Shown: positions 45,660 through 56,750 of the stretch, one piece after another
Position numbering within the stretch: the first letter of the stretch is position 1
Layout: each line of letters begins with the position of its first letter
Source of the DNA: Allacma fusca
Taxonomy: Eukaryota; Arthropoda; Collembola; Symphypleona; Sminthuridae
DNA length: 64,000 bases
Direction of reading: 5' to 3'
NCBI GenBank assembly: GCA_947179485.1
Contig: OX359245.1
Span: forward strand, 47,913,067 to 47,977,066
Notes under the pieces: generated by a model
Database searches by the model: none
What the model saw: only the letters and a program-made list of their open reading frames with translations
What the model was told of the DNA's origin: nothing
Position numbers and translations under genes: made by a program

Positions 45660-45968
45660 TGTGAGGAATATTTTGTAAATCAATCTTGTCCATGATTCAT
45701 GCTTATGTTATCTGGACTGAACTACATCAAAACAGGCTAAGATTTACTCTTTACTTTGAGCTTAAATTGTTATGAAGCTCTCTTTCTGGGTTTTCTTTTA
45801 GTCATGTATGCAAACAATGTTCCAACTCCTAATTGTAGATAGTTTGGGTATATAAAGTCTGCCGTATCACAATTAATTTGTACTTGCATTTTGGATTCTC
45901 GCCTAATAAAGTCTCTTTGTGAATCTCAAAAAGATCCTTCAAAGTTTAAGTTCTCAGATTTGATTTCA
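45660..45968 (+). mobile_element. Solo LTR (309 bp) with 5-bp target duplication
   Basis: It begins TGTGAGGAATATT and ends GATTTGATTTCA (TG...CA). It is flanked by direct AAATT repeats (45655-45659 and 45969-45973). It carries TATATAAA (45849-45856) and AATAAA (45905-45910) about 50 bases apart, a compact U3-R layout. The surrounding repeat is continuous across the site. It encodes nothing and was probably left by LTR-LTR recombination. It is unrelated in sequence to the other LTRs here. Confidence 0.85.
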
Positions 45969-45974
45969 AAATTA

Positions 45975-48361
45975 GTTTATTAAAATACCAACCAATAATA
46001 ATTATAATGGCTCAACGTTTGTTGTTGAAAACATATTTGCTGGAACTCGCTCATTTTGAATTTTAATTGACTAGTTTAGGTTGCGTAAGGATTTAAAATG
46101 AAATCGTTTCTAATTCTACTAAATTTGAAACTTCTGTTTATTAAATTTGTAATTTTAGAGTTTTATTTCGAAAAACCCTATGCTACAGGTTACAAGCTTC
46201 ACAATGTCCGTTCCTTCACTATTTACATGACATTGTTAATTCTTTTAACCGGCGTGACAGTTTTTAATTTTTAAGAAATATTCATTCCTTACTTTATTTT
46301 TCGATTCCTCTCTTGTCAATTCCTTTTTAATCGGGTTTCGAATTGAAGCTCACAATTCAGTTGAGGAAATCCCCCTCCATTTTAGAAAGTTTGCTGCAAT
46401 ACGTGTATGCTGGGCTAATGTCTTGTCACTTCCCAAAGCTTCACATTGCGTATGGTCTCGACCTGTAACAACGAACATTGTATGATGCAAAACCTCGTTA
46501 CAGAAAATAGTCCAATTGTAATACATAATATTAAGCGTTTTGTAATTTCTGCGCTTAAAATAATTTTATAAACTGTGAAAATGTATTTATAAGTTATTGT
46601 ACGCATGTACATAATAAACATCTTTATAGCAATAAATTGACCGTTATGTAGTCACACCATAATGTACTATGCTTAGTCACATTATAAAAACATTCTGATA
46701 TATAATCCTTTAGCATATGCCAATAGTCATACTAGAAGGTGAGACGAAAACTGCCATAAGTTCATTTTTTTACTTTGTATTACTTCCTAATACTCCAAAC
46801 GAGGATCACGCATGAGTTAAAAAAAAACCTCGTTACAGAAAATAGTCCAAGTGTAATACATTATATTCTGCGCCTAAACTAATTGTATAAACTGTGAAAA
46901 AGTTATTATACACATGTACTTAATAAACATCTTCACTAATGCAATATATTGATCATTATGTAGTCACATCATAATGTCCTGTGCTTAGTCACATTATAAA
47001 GACATTCTTATATATAATCCTACAGCGTATGCCAACAGTCATGCTAGGAAGTGAGACGGAAGCCGCTATAAGTTATTTTTTTTAATTTGTTTTATTTCCT
47101 TATACTCGAAACGAGGATCACACATGAAAAACACCCAAAATGTCAAATGTAATTCGGATGTGGGCTATGTCAATAATTTTAATAATAATTTACGACTATG
47201 TATATGTAAACGATTTAAGTTGCAAATAAACGCTTTTTATGCTCAATCTACACCAATGGCCAGGTTCTTTACGTAGAAAATAAACAATATGGTGTGGAAA
47301 CTAAATGTTTTAGCTAATTTTACAGTCAAAAGTTTATAATTATTATAGTGAATTTTCTCCATACAGATTTGAGCTTATCCATTTTCCTTTTTTTTAAAAG
47401 TGACGCATCAAAAAGTAATACATGGGATAGAGTAACTAATATGTCAAACGTAAATTAACAATTTCAAAACATTTATTTTAAATAGTATTTAATTAAAACT
47501 CCCATTATAAGATTCCAGTTTAAATTCTGTACGTTTAAATATGTCAAAATGGAATATTAAAGGTTTGCAGGATACCTGTCGGCAGGTATTTAATAAAATA
47601 ACTAGGTAAGATAACTTATAAAAGTTTTGTAATGCGCTATACCTGTTGACTGCGCCACCTGGTGGTGACGTGCATACAGTCATAACATGTTGTGTTTATG
47701 ATACCTGATTTATTTTCCTGATATTAAATAAATGAAAGATTTCTCTTTAAAATCGAATGCTTGGAATGGAGCTCTTAAATAATTAAAAAATATATAATTC
47801 GTGTCGATTTGAATTCAATATTTCGAAAAAACCAATTTTGAGGCCTCGAAGTAATTACTTTCAAAAATCCACAATAACGTGCTGCATAGCCGTTGATCTC
47901 ATTGTCAGTTCGATGAAAAAATTATCTTGTTTTTTACAGGATAAAGTAATGTCAAACAAAATTCTTTTTGAAATTTTGGCGGGATATTCAAATGCACCCC
48001 TTTTTTACCACAATTTTAAGAACATTTTCTGCAAAGGAAGGAATCATTTGAAACTTGGACACACTCAAGAGAAATTGTTTTTCGGCGAAGTTTCAAAACA
48101 ATTTATTTTTGATTGACTTGAGACTTGAAAAATTCCAGCAAATTCTAAGTGAGGTGTAAAAAGAGGCTCAATTGATATAAACTTAAGATCTTTTCAACCG
48201 ATATTTCCGACGGGAATTCAAAATCATCCGCTTGTTTATATCAAAATTTCCTCTTTTTGGCCAAGAATTCTGAGAATTGGCCACCCTCAGGGTACTTGTG
48301 GCTAGTTAAGAGCTCGTTTTCAAGAAAAATTGCAAAATAATAAAAATTGTGTCGTAGATTA
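45975..48361. repeat. Two-kilobase dispersed duplication, copy 2
   Basis: Aligns with 10640-12680 throughout. It is nearly identical over about 46095-46815 but 75-80% elsewhere. It has an extra internal duplication, and homology stops abruptly at 48361, where copy 1 continues. Confidence 0.75.
46493..47130. repeat. Partial tandem duplication within copy 2
   Basis: AACCTCGTTACAGAAAATAG occurs at 46491 and again at 46828. The following 300 bases repeat in order (TAGTCACA, GAGACG, CGAGGATCACGCATGA). The first unit is almost identical to copy 1 at 11 kb and the second is diverged. The junction is a run of nine A residues at 46818-46826. Confidence 0.85.
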
Positions 48362-49249
48362 CTCGCATGGAAATTAGCAGCACAATTGTGCTCAAACTAA
48401 TTCCGGACGAAACCTTTGTGCACAATTATGCACAGACATAGTTTGTAAATTTCCAGGTGTACAATTGTGAACAAAATCTAAGAACTTACAATTAGTTGAG
48501 CACATTCAGATGAGCACAACTCAATTTTGCAGATTTTCTATTGCTTACTTAAGATTAATATTCAAACAATTATAATTTAAAGATGTTTTGATACCAAACC
48601 GATTGTTTTAAAGTCGAGCTAATGTCAACAATTTCTTACTCTGAATGCACTTTATCACTATTACGTAAATCTAATACTTTAAAATTCATTCAATTAAATT
48701 CAATTAATTATAATTCAATCCAAAATTAAAGTCCATTTACACCACGTTGCATATTGTCCCGGAATGCTAACAAATGAGTTTCTTAGGGACATTTACAATT
48801 TCAATCGGTTGCCATTGCTTTATCCTTTTTTTATTTGCCGTATTCTCGGTATTTTCGAACGTCAGACGCATGTATACAAACGTGTACAACATAAAATACG
48901 TCAACAATTTTATTTTAAAGTGGCAAACGACTTAAAATTAACTAAAGTAAAAGAAACTTTTTAAACATCGGTGAAGAGGTAATATCGTCAAGATGTGGAA
49001 TAAATTAAAGAGAATAAAGGAGGTAAAGAAAACTCCGTTAGGCCTTAAGGGCAAGAAATCGGAGTATAAACCCCAATAAAAAAATATGGTCAAGATGTCC
49101 ATTCATGTCCAGGAACATGTAGTCTGCATGCAATTTTACTAAATACAAAATGAGCTGGTTCCATCAACTACCTGACTGCATTTTTGTCTTTCTAAGATCA
49201 TTTTGATTTTAGAAATCGTATCTATACAACGTTGCTTCTTCACCGACAC
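48362..49249. other. Non-repeat stretch upstream of the exonuclease gene
   Basis: 48380-48525 has variants of GCACAATTGTGC repeated in both orientations, which may be one end of another element. 48764-48964 is a 66-residue ORF of plausible composition with no family I recognise and no support. The remainder is AT-rich and featureless. Confidence 0.4.
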
Positions 49250-49625
49250 CACGTGACGTAAAAGCCACACTTATGCGCAATACGAGCGGCGGCGCACAGT
49301 TATCATTTTATGCTACGGGTGTAGTGTAAGGGAGCGTCTATAAATGATGTCATGCCAAAAATCACAAAAATCCCACCCACTGATACTAGTGTCATTAAGC
49401 TGTCATTTCAGGCGTTAATGATGGACCCACCGTCATAATGACGTCACTCTCACCAAGCACAGAAATTTACCACGCACGTTCTCAAACATTTCTGGTTTAA
49501 ACGTGCTCGTGTCGATTCTACTGTGTTGAGGCCGTCTCACTCGGAACTTCAGTCGTTGAGCTCTTATTCTCTACGAATTTCGTAATAGTCGATACCGTTC
49601 AAATTTGAAGCTTTAAAAATCAACA
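49250..49625 (+). promoter_or_regulatory. Putative promoter and 5' UTR of the exonuclease gene
   Basis: This stretch is GC-richer than its surroundings. It contains CACGTGACG (49251), TATAAATGATGTCA (about 49342) and a perfect cAMP-response-type site TGACGTCA (49440-49447), then a sequence leading to ATG 49626 in the context ATCAACAATGG. A transposon-end origin of the TATAAATGATGTCA piece cannot be excluded. Confidence 0.45.
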
Positions 49626-52600
49626 ATGGACCTGGACACTGCAAAGGCAAGTACTAATTATGTTTTTTCTTAACTTAATTGGGTATACCTTTATAATTTT
49701 ATTTTTAATGTGTTGGTGTGCTCTAATTATAATTACAAGTCGGCGTTGACACAGCTGACGCTGGTGCTAGCACAACTTAATTAAATTTAATTTAAACTAT
49801 TTTTGTTTGCAGACGATGGTGTTAAACTTTATGGCAGCAGGCCCGGAGAATGAAAAGGTTGCCTTCATCAAGAGTCTGTTTGACACTCTGAATGCCCACC
49901 AGCTCAAGGTCACGGAAAATCTGGTAGTCAAACAGAAAGGAAGAAATGCATGGGAACTCAAATCGATTCCACGGAAATTAGCGAAGGGGGATGGTGGGTC
50001 TTCAGTGTTAAAACCTACGGAGAAATCCGCAGTGTTAAAACCTGAAGATCCTCCTGAAGCAGCGGGAGGCGAAGAGGAGGAAGTGGAGGTAAAAATATTT
50101 AAATAATTATTACTATAGTTCCTATTGCATAACTATAATAAACTTCAGTAAATTCAAGACGAAACTGAACCGACCGGTGCAGTTCATAAGTTTGAATTGT
50201 ACGAAATCATTTTTTAAAAATTGAAATTCAAAACATTTAACATTCTGGTGTGCCCTTTAAAAATACTACCATCTTTTCTAGAAAGTGTATTATTAGTCTG
50301 CAGAAACCGCTGGTTTTTGATTCATTTCAATTAATTCAAAATTTTGCACTGAACTGATTTTGTTTCTTAACTAATTGTTTTTACTGAATTGAATCGAAAA
50401 TCTTATTTCAATTTAGTTCAGCTTGTGAATTAAACTGAACTGGAAAAACTTAACTGAATTGAATCGTTCCTACTACTTGTGGCAAGTAAGTATTGTTTCT
50501 TGCAACTATGTATTTTTAATTCGGCCCTTACAGTGCATAACTTTACCGCACTGCAGTTACTACTAAGTACATGCATTAATTTTTAGAATCTTGTAATCCG
50601 TTTAATTTGTAATTGTACCTTTAATTGTATTTGAAATGCCTAGGCGTATAAAAATATTTCAATTCAGTTCAGTTCAAAATTTTGAATTGAATTAGACGGA
50701 ATCAAAAACCAGCGGTTTCTGCAGATACACCTCAAATTACACTTTCTAGAAAAGACGGTAGTATTTTCCAAGCGCACACCAGAATGCAGTTAAATCGTTT
50801 GAACTTCAATTTAAGAAAAATGATTTCGTTAAACTCAAACTTATGAACTGAACAAATTGGTTCAGTTTCATCTTGAAATTTCGGGCGGAGCATTGGATTG
50901 GTCCTAGACTATCGGTTAGTTCAAACAAACTAAGTTTGAAAATGCTTGCTAGTAGGTATTACTTAGCATTTCAGTGACAGAAGTATTGTTTCACATTACT
51001 TGATTGCTTTACTTACAAAACAAGTAGGAAGATAGATGCATATTCGAAAATTGAACCTCATATGTATGATATTAAAATTAACCGATAAATCTAAAGCTGC
51101 CAGATGCCTACTTTTTTAGTAGACTAGCTACTATTTGGGAAGGCATTTTACTAAAAAATCATGAGATCTACTAAGTCTACTATTGGATTGAAAAAGCTTC
51201 TAAACTCTTTTTTTTTACATTAGCCCAGAATTATTGTAAAATTATTGTAAAATTATGGTGCTGGAAAATGTGAGCACTATCCAGCGACACTTATCCTAAA
51301 TTTTTAAAGCTGCCAGATTCAAATAAGCAAAATAGTAGGCTTTTACGTACCAAGTTCTAAAATGTAGGATAAGTGTCGCTGGATAGTGCTCACATTTTCC
51401 AGTACAATAATTTTACAATAATTTTACAATAATTCTGGGCTATCGTAAAAGGTAGAGTTTAGAAGCTTTTTCAATCCAATAGTAGACTTGGTACGTGTAA
51501 ATTATCGAATCATTAACGTCTTTCCATGTAAAAGTAGGTCTATAATGTGAACTCAAATTCTGCTCATTGTTTCATTCCTTTTGAATACTGCAGTAGTGCA
51601 TTAATGTGAAGTAGTAGAAATCGTAAAATGAAAATGAAGTGGAAATCAACACTAAATATTTTTATTGTGTCCGTTAGTACTGCATAGTTGCTTTTATTTA
51701 AATGTGAGTACTCCGTGTGCTATTATTGGACCGGATAAAATTAAAATGAGAGGGGATTGTACTTTAAACAATTGGTTACAAAAAAGTATCTAAAAGTAAT
51801 AAGTAGCACCGCAGAATCTGCTGCAAGAATATGACACTCCTAGTTGAGTACTTACATTCCCTTCCAGGTAAAATTGTTTCGACATTTGTTTTTTTATAAA
51901 ATTGTCTTGCTAGAAATATTTTGGTCAGCACAAGCAGGGTTCTGCTTCATTTTACAGTAGGAACCAACGCTGTCAGTGAGCGCATATTTGATTTTATCGA
52001 TAAATTGTGAACGCAGGTGAAATCTAAAATGTCCATGGAACTTCTGGAAGCAATGAAAGCTGTAAAAGTTATTCTAGAGTAGACCATTTAATGATAAGTA
52101 TGTTATTTGGTGAAACAGATTTGTTGAAACAAATTCGATTCGTAGGACGAGTATTAGTTACCAATATTAACACAGCAGAAGTATTTGCCAATAAGCAATG
52201 TACCGTAGTTATTTTCAGAGAATGGTTGCTAAATCGCTTTAAGAAAATGCTAACGATAGAATAGATCATTGTTTTTATACGACAGAATAAATTTTGAGAT
52301 AAAATTAAAAAGCCTACTATTTTGCTTATTTGAATCTGGCAGCTTTAGATATGAACCCATATATCGTACCGTTATATCGTTCCGCTCATGCCTAATAATA
52401 TGAAAAATAATTAGATATAAAATATTTTCAATTTTTATTTTGTAGGTTCCTTGGTGGAAGGAATTTAAGGACAACAGTAAAATCGTTGCCATAGATTGTG
52501 AGCACGTCCAATATGCCAAGCTGAAAGGGATTGATCGAATTAAGGCTGCATCGGTTTCAATTGTTGATTTTGCTGGCGAAGTTTTGTTTGAGGCCCGAAT

Positions 52601-53060
52601 AAGGCATAATCCTGATGACTGCATAATCAACAAACACACAATTAAAGTCAACGGGATTACCAAGGCGAGCGTTCGGATGGGAATTTCGATGGAAGAAGCC
52701 AAGTTGAAGGTCTCAAATATTCTTCAGGATAAACTGGTTGTCCATGCGGCGGGTTCAACGGATTTCCGATTGTTGGGATTAGTTATTGGGGACTATTACA
52801 ACTTTGACCTACAGTCATTCTGGATGGAACCTTCAGTAAATGAAGCTGGAGTGAAGGTGTTGACGACAATATCGTTGAAGAGAATGGCGAGAAAGTACTT
52901 CGAAAAATCGTTTCAGGAAGGGGTCCATTCGGCTACAGCTGATAGCAAAATGACGATGCGAATATTTACGGATGTGTATAACCCATGGAAGACTGGACTA
53001 GGTTGCAGCGAGATACAAGAAGAGGACTTTTCTCATTTCGAAGACTTTGGGTGTAAATGA
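49626..53060 (+). CDS. DEDDh 3'-5' exonuclease, REX4/ISG20-like, three exons (303 aa)
   Basis: Exons are 49626-49646, 49813-50088 and 52446-53060, all joined in phase 0. Exon 1 encodes MDLDTAK. Exon 2 gives a basic then Glu-rich linker (about residues 8-99). Exon 3 is the nuclease, with motif I as D116 and E118 in AIDCEHV, motif II as D205 in AAGSTDF, and motif III as H260 and D265 in HSATAD. These five residues complete a DEDDh active site, and the HSATAD/MRIF block is typical of the REX4/ISG20 group. Members trim RNA 3' ends, for example in rRNA processing in the nucleolus, using two metal ions; the substrate here is inferred only. Intron 1 uses an AAG|GCAAGT donor, since the nearby GT would break the frame. 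Intron 2 (2357 bp) is filled with element debris. This is the only convincing host gene in the window. Confidence 0.85.
49647..49812 (+). other. Intron 1, GC-AG type (166 bp)
   Basis: Donor AAAG|GCAAGT, acceptor TTTGTTTGCAG|ACG. GC donors usually need a near-perfect consensus, which this has. The GT four bases downstream would put exon 2 out of frame. Confidence 0.65.
50149..50882. mobile_element. Fold-back element in intron 2 (about 734 bp)
   Basis: Left arm from AAATTCAAGACGAAACTGAA is the reverse complement of the right arm ending at 50881. Arms are roughly 230 bases with blocks such as AACCAGCGGTTTCTGCAGA mirrored at 50301-50320 and 50706-50725. The centre is rich in TTCAGTT/AACTGAA. No ORF. 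Confidence 0.82.
51171..51491. repeat. Near-perfect inverted repeat, arms about 125 bp
   Basis: 51171-51297 is almost the exact reverse complement of 51366-51491. Shared blocks include CTGGAAAATGTGAGCACTAT and GATTGAAAAAGCTTCTAAAC. The 68-base loop carries another copy of the element terminus (AAAGCTGCCAGATTC). The arms are far less diverged than surrounding debris, so the palindrome is recent. Confidence 0.9.
51955..52080 (+). pseudogene. hAT transposase C-terminal (dimerisation) fragment, broken
   Basis: The frame starting near 51961 reads a GTNAVSERIFDFIDKL-like stretch, hits TGA, continues QVKSKMSMELLEAMK and stops at TAG. The pattern N-A-x-x-E-R-x-F followed by an LS/MS-x-E-x-L-E-A block is the conserved end of hAT transposases. 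The first stop interrupts the motif, so it is non-functional. Confidence 0.6.
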
Positions 53061-53191
53061 GTCACTTATTATTGATTGCTCTTGATATTATCCAATTTTA
53101 TATGTATGGAAATGGAGTGGAATTAAAATCGACTATTTTTGGTAAAGACGAGATACTATGTAACGTTCGAAAAATTAGATTTTAATGCCAA

Positions 53192-53197
53192 TAAATA
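53192..53197 (+). terminator. Poly(A) signal of the exonuclease gene
   Basis: AATAAA about 130 bases after the stop codon, in CCAATAAATAATCC. Cleavage would follow in the AT-rich DNA at 53210-53230. Confidence 0.55.
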
Positions 53198-53389
53198 ATC
53201 CAAAATTGAATTTCAATCATGTGTATGAGTTTTTGACGAAGTGATGTTTTAATTAAAAATAAGCAGCATTCTAATTTAAGATTTTATTTTAGACACCAGT
53301 ATTGTACTAACTTCAACAAATTCTGTATTTAGGCAGTGTATCTTAGAAGTTTTAAATAAACCAAACATTCATGAGCCCAAGCACATACT

Positions 53390-53635
53390 AGGTTTTTACA
53401 CTGAAATTAATCAGGTTTTAACACTAACATCAATAAGGTTCTTACATAAAATCAATAAGGCTTTTAACACTAATATTGGTACTAGAACATTTGGATCACA
53501 AGGTTGTTATTACTCTAAACCAGATTATTGAACTCCAACATTTGAGGACAGGCAGAATAGGTCTTTACACTGAAATCAATCAGGTTTTAACACTAATATT
53601 TACACTTTAACATTTGGATCACTAGCTTGTGTAAA
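53390..53635. repeat. Short duplicated units (period about 169 bp)
   Basis: ACACTGAAAT-AATCAGGTTT begins at 53398 and 53567. Sub-motifs (AATCAATAAGG, TTTTAACACTAAT, AACATTTGGATCAC) are shared within and between units. It overlaps the 3' end of the minus-strand pseudogene. Confidence 0.6.
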
Positions 53636-55010
53636 TATTGGAAGCCACCAAGCATCAATATCGTTTATAACAACTATTTCGTCTATTTCGTCTTTAATAT
53701 CTGCATTTTCTGTGTTGGTTGAAGATCCTTGAATTGCAAGCTTACCATTTTTGTGCATTTTCTCATGCAGTTTCTTCGCTGTTTTCGTAGGGAATGTGAT
53801 TCCGCATTCTTGATTCGGGCAGATCCGATCTAATAAATGTTCTTGTGCACTTGGGCAGTAAAAATCGTTAGGAATGGATGTTGGAGCACCGTGTGGGAGA
53901 ATCGAATTTAGAGCCAATCGTGTTGATAAATCAAAAAAATGTCCTTCTTTACTAGTCACGGGAGCACATTGAATCCCGGAATTTGAGCGGATGTATAAAA
54001 TAGGTGGTGGCAAGAATCCATCAGGTAGTATATCACGAAGATTCGTTCGAGGGATACCGCAGCAAAAACGATTTTGGCACTTCACAATCTGAATACAATA
54101 CTGTTATTGCCTAACGTGAGTAGATTTCCACTGCTCGTTAAAATCATAATCGAAGTTATCAGAAGCTTCCTCCGGAATGCCGGTGTCAAAACCTGTTGTT
54201 AGTGTTAGCACCCGGGTTTTCGGGGGAACTATCGGTTTCTAATTCTTCATCACTGAATTGCTTTGTACCCGGTGGATGTACGTATTCTGCAAAAACGGCG
54301 TGACCATCAATGATCAGATCATGCCAAAGAGATTTCAAAACTTGACCTGCGCGTGCAAAATTTCGTATTTCCAAGTTCTTGTCAATAGTCTTCTGGGATG
54401 CGTTCAAATGGTTGCCATAATGATCAAAAGGTAAAATAACGCCACATAGCTGCGTCGATAACGGTGCCATTCTTCTTTCTACAGGATTACTAGCTGACTG
54501 GTAAGGAGCATGAGTAGTAATAAACAATGCATCGAGATTTAAACGAACAAAATTTTTCATGGCTTGTTTTAGCGTCTTAGGATAGCTGGAATTTTGATCT
54601 GGCCCTCCATCGACAAAACTATTGATGATTGGTTTGTTTTCCCCATCACGCTTACAGAAATACTCAAATTCCGGCAAGCTTACGAACCTAAGGAGATCCT
54701 TTGAATGAGCCACAGCGGTACTTGAGTCATGCGATGTAGGTCGGTCCACTATACGTTAATATGTCATCTTTAAATACTAAGCCGGCGTATACACTTGGAA
54801 TTAACTTGTGTTTAGACGCAACTACCCAATCATGGTCGGGAAGTCGAATTATGTAGTCCAATTTCATTTATAAGGGGCCTTGCATTTTTGCAGCAGTTAT
54901 GCCGATAGGAATCTTAGATTTATCGTCCTGGCTAATAACAATCACATTCTGTTCACCAAACATTGAAGCTAAATTTTTTAAATTCATTTTAGGCCTTTTA
55001 AATTATAGCC
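53600..55010 (-). pseudogene. Decayed DDE-like transposon protein gene
   Basis: Read on the minus strand, three consecutive blocks belong together. About 55010-54750 includes SQDDKSKIPIG and PDHDWVV-HKLIPSVYAG. 54749-54186 has FVDGGPDQN, HAPYQSASNPVERRMAPLS and FDHYGNHLNASQKTIDKN. 54110-53600 has FLPPP, DFYCPS and a Cys/His block. They are separated by a frameshift near 54735, another near 54186, and stops near 54108 and 54868. D, D and E in SQDD, VDGGPD and NPVERRM are arranged like an RNase H-fold DDE catalytic triad. I recall similar uncharacterised, high-copy proteins in invertebrate genomes, but that recognition is from memory. Not functional in this copy. Confidence 0.65.
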
Positions 55011-55029
55011 GGTTAGGAAGTTTAGCCGA

Positions 55030-55984
55030 CGATATGTGCATGATGTCCTATACAGTCAGCCAATTTTTGTATTACGATGTGTGACCGTTAAGTCACTGTT
55101 AATTAAAACTATGGGGCTTAATTTTACAGCTCATTTTATTAGATATTTCAAACTATGACAACCAGTTACCATTTCTGTAGTAATTACTAGATTCATGTTT
55201 AATTCAAGGAGCTTTGTCACGTAGCTTTTAAAATATGTACATCTTTTGCCAGTGAAATAATTAGAAAATAGCTAATTGTAAGTGACACACTAGTCCATAC
55301 GTACAGAATTTGAGAATAGGGTAATAATTGCAGTAAACCCCAAAGTAACACTGTCCTCAAATCCGTAAATTGACCAAACACTTCCTTTTGCACTTCAATA
55401 GATTCTTACGATTCTCTTCTTCTTACGAGATTCTCTTCCAGAGAATTTCTTATCAACAAACCTTTCAGGATGTGCTACAAGCAAAACAATAACGATTATT
55501 TAATTACCCCATTTTTAAATATTTTGTTATATATGTGTAGGAATTTTAAGTTTATACAATTAAATTTCCATTATTAGAAGCCAGTGGCTTCAATTATTTG
55601 TAACAATATTTTTATAAATATTTTAGTTTACATTATGTTTGTATAGCAAATACGCCTTTAAGGAAGAAATAATACCAGAGCAGGCAAGGATTGAAAGACG
55701 CAATGTTGTTGCAAATAATTTTAATTTAATTTGAGAATTACAATACCTTTAATATTTTCTCACGATGGAACATTTCACGGCTGGGAGTGTATATTTGAAA
55801 CGGCGTGTTACCTCCAAATATTTAAAAATGCTTGAATCTTGGCTGGCAACATGCCCGTTCAAAATCACCCAGTAATATAAATGTACTTCGAAATCCAGAA
55901 ATTTTAAAATAATAATTTGCAAATGTACAGAAATTTTGAATAAATTGCAGCATACTTGCAGTTTTGGCCCAAAGTTCAAATTCA
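55030..55984. repeat. Diverged repeat mosaic
   Basis: 55031-55085 matches 13055-13110. 55110-55500 matches 13370-13740. 55500-55640 matches 13870-13990. 55795-55945 matches 25285-25440 and carries a GGCGTG box at 55802. No gene seen. Confidence 0.6.
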
Positions 55985-56750
55985 GTTCCATTCACATCCC
56001 CAAATTTTTCGTGCCGTTCAGTTAAGTTCAGTTCCCGTTGTCCAAAGCCTGTCGTAGTTCAGTTCAATTCACTACGTACTTTCCAGTCGTTACGTTCAGT
56101 TCATTTATCTGTCAACTTTTATATTCGTGAACACAACACGAATATGATCTATCTCTAAATTGCATGACCATATATTTTATAGTTGTAATCTCAAAAACTA
56201 GCATTCTGGTTTTTGACTATTCATTACAATGACACTAAATTACAAATTAAAGAAATAGTTATTTACAAGAAAGCCGGTATGTTACATTTAATTACGCATA
56301 TTTGGCACATTTTAGACGAAATCGTATGAATTAAAACCCACAATGATTGTAAGCTTATAGCACATTTATACGATTTATTAACTTAGAATAGCTTGGTTTT
56401 CTTGGATTGGTCGTTTACCAGAAAGCTCAAAGTCAATACTGCTTTCAAAACACCGGAGATTTGAAAGTAGTTATCTAATCAGTCATTTAGCGAAAAATCG
56501 AGTCAATGTTCAAAGCCAGCTATAAAAATATTACTTAATGCCACTTAAATATACCATAAATGAATTGAACTAATTGGCTCGCTAATGACAGATAAAGCGA
56601 ACTGAAAAGTTAATAATGAATTGAATTGACCTTTGAAAACATACTGGAAGGGTGAACTGAACTGAACTGAACGTAACGACTGGAAAGTACGTAGTGAATT
56701 GAACTGAACTACGACAGGCTTTGGACAAGGGGAACTGAACGTATAGGGGG
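55985..56750. mobile_element. Fold-back element with iterated GTTCA motif
   Basis: 56025-56105 is the reverse complement of 56654-56740. Mirrored blocks include TGTCCAAAGCCTGTCGTAGT and ACTACGTACTTTCCAGTCGT. TTCAGTTC/GAACTGAA is repeated near both ends. The centre is unrelated AT-rich DNA. Host repeat resumes at 56751 (TATTGTGGCATTGAGGCT, also at 45353). No ORF. Confidence 0.82.

Larger units (their letters stand above)
51089..52350. mobile_element. Decayed hAT-like element in intron 2
   Basis: The ends are inverted: ATCTAAAGCTGCCAGAT at 51089 and its reverse complement, ending at 52350, in the form ATCTGGCAGCTTTAGAT with one mismatch. It contains a remnant of a hAT transposase C-terminus and a nearly perfect 320-base hairpin. 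A target duplication is not visible. Confidence 0.65.

Noticed and set aside
48764-49080. 66-residue ORF, then a 28-codon Lys-rich ORF ending just before AATAAA
   Set aside because: Composition is plausible but there is no recognisable family, no conserved copy and no splice support.
52250-52702. 150-residue minus-strand ORF
   Set aside because: It is antisense to exon 3 of the exonuclease, which carries all catalytic motifs on the plus strand, so it is a shadow frame.
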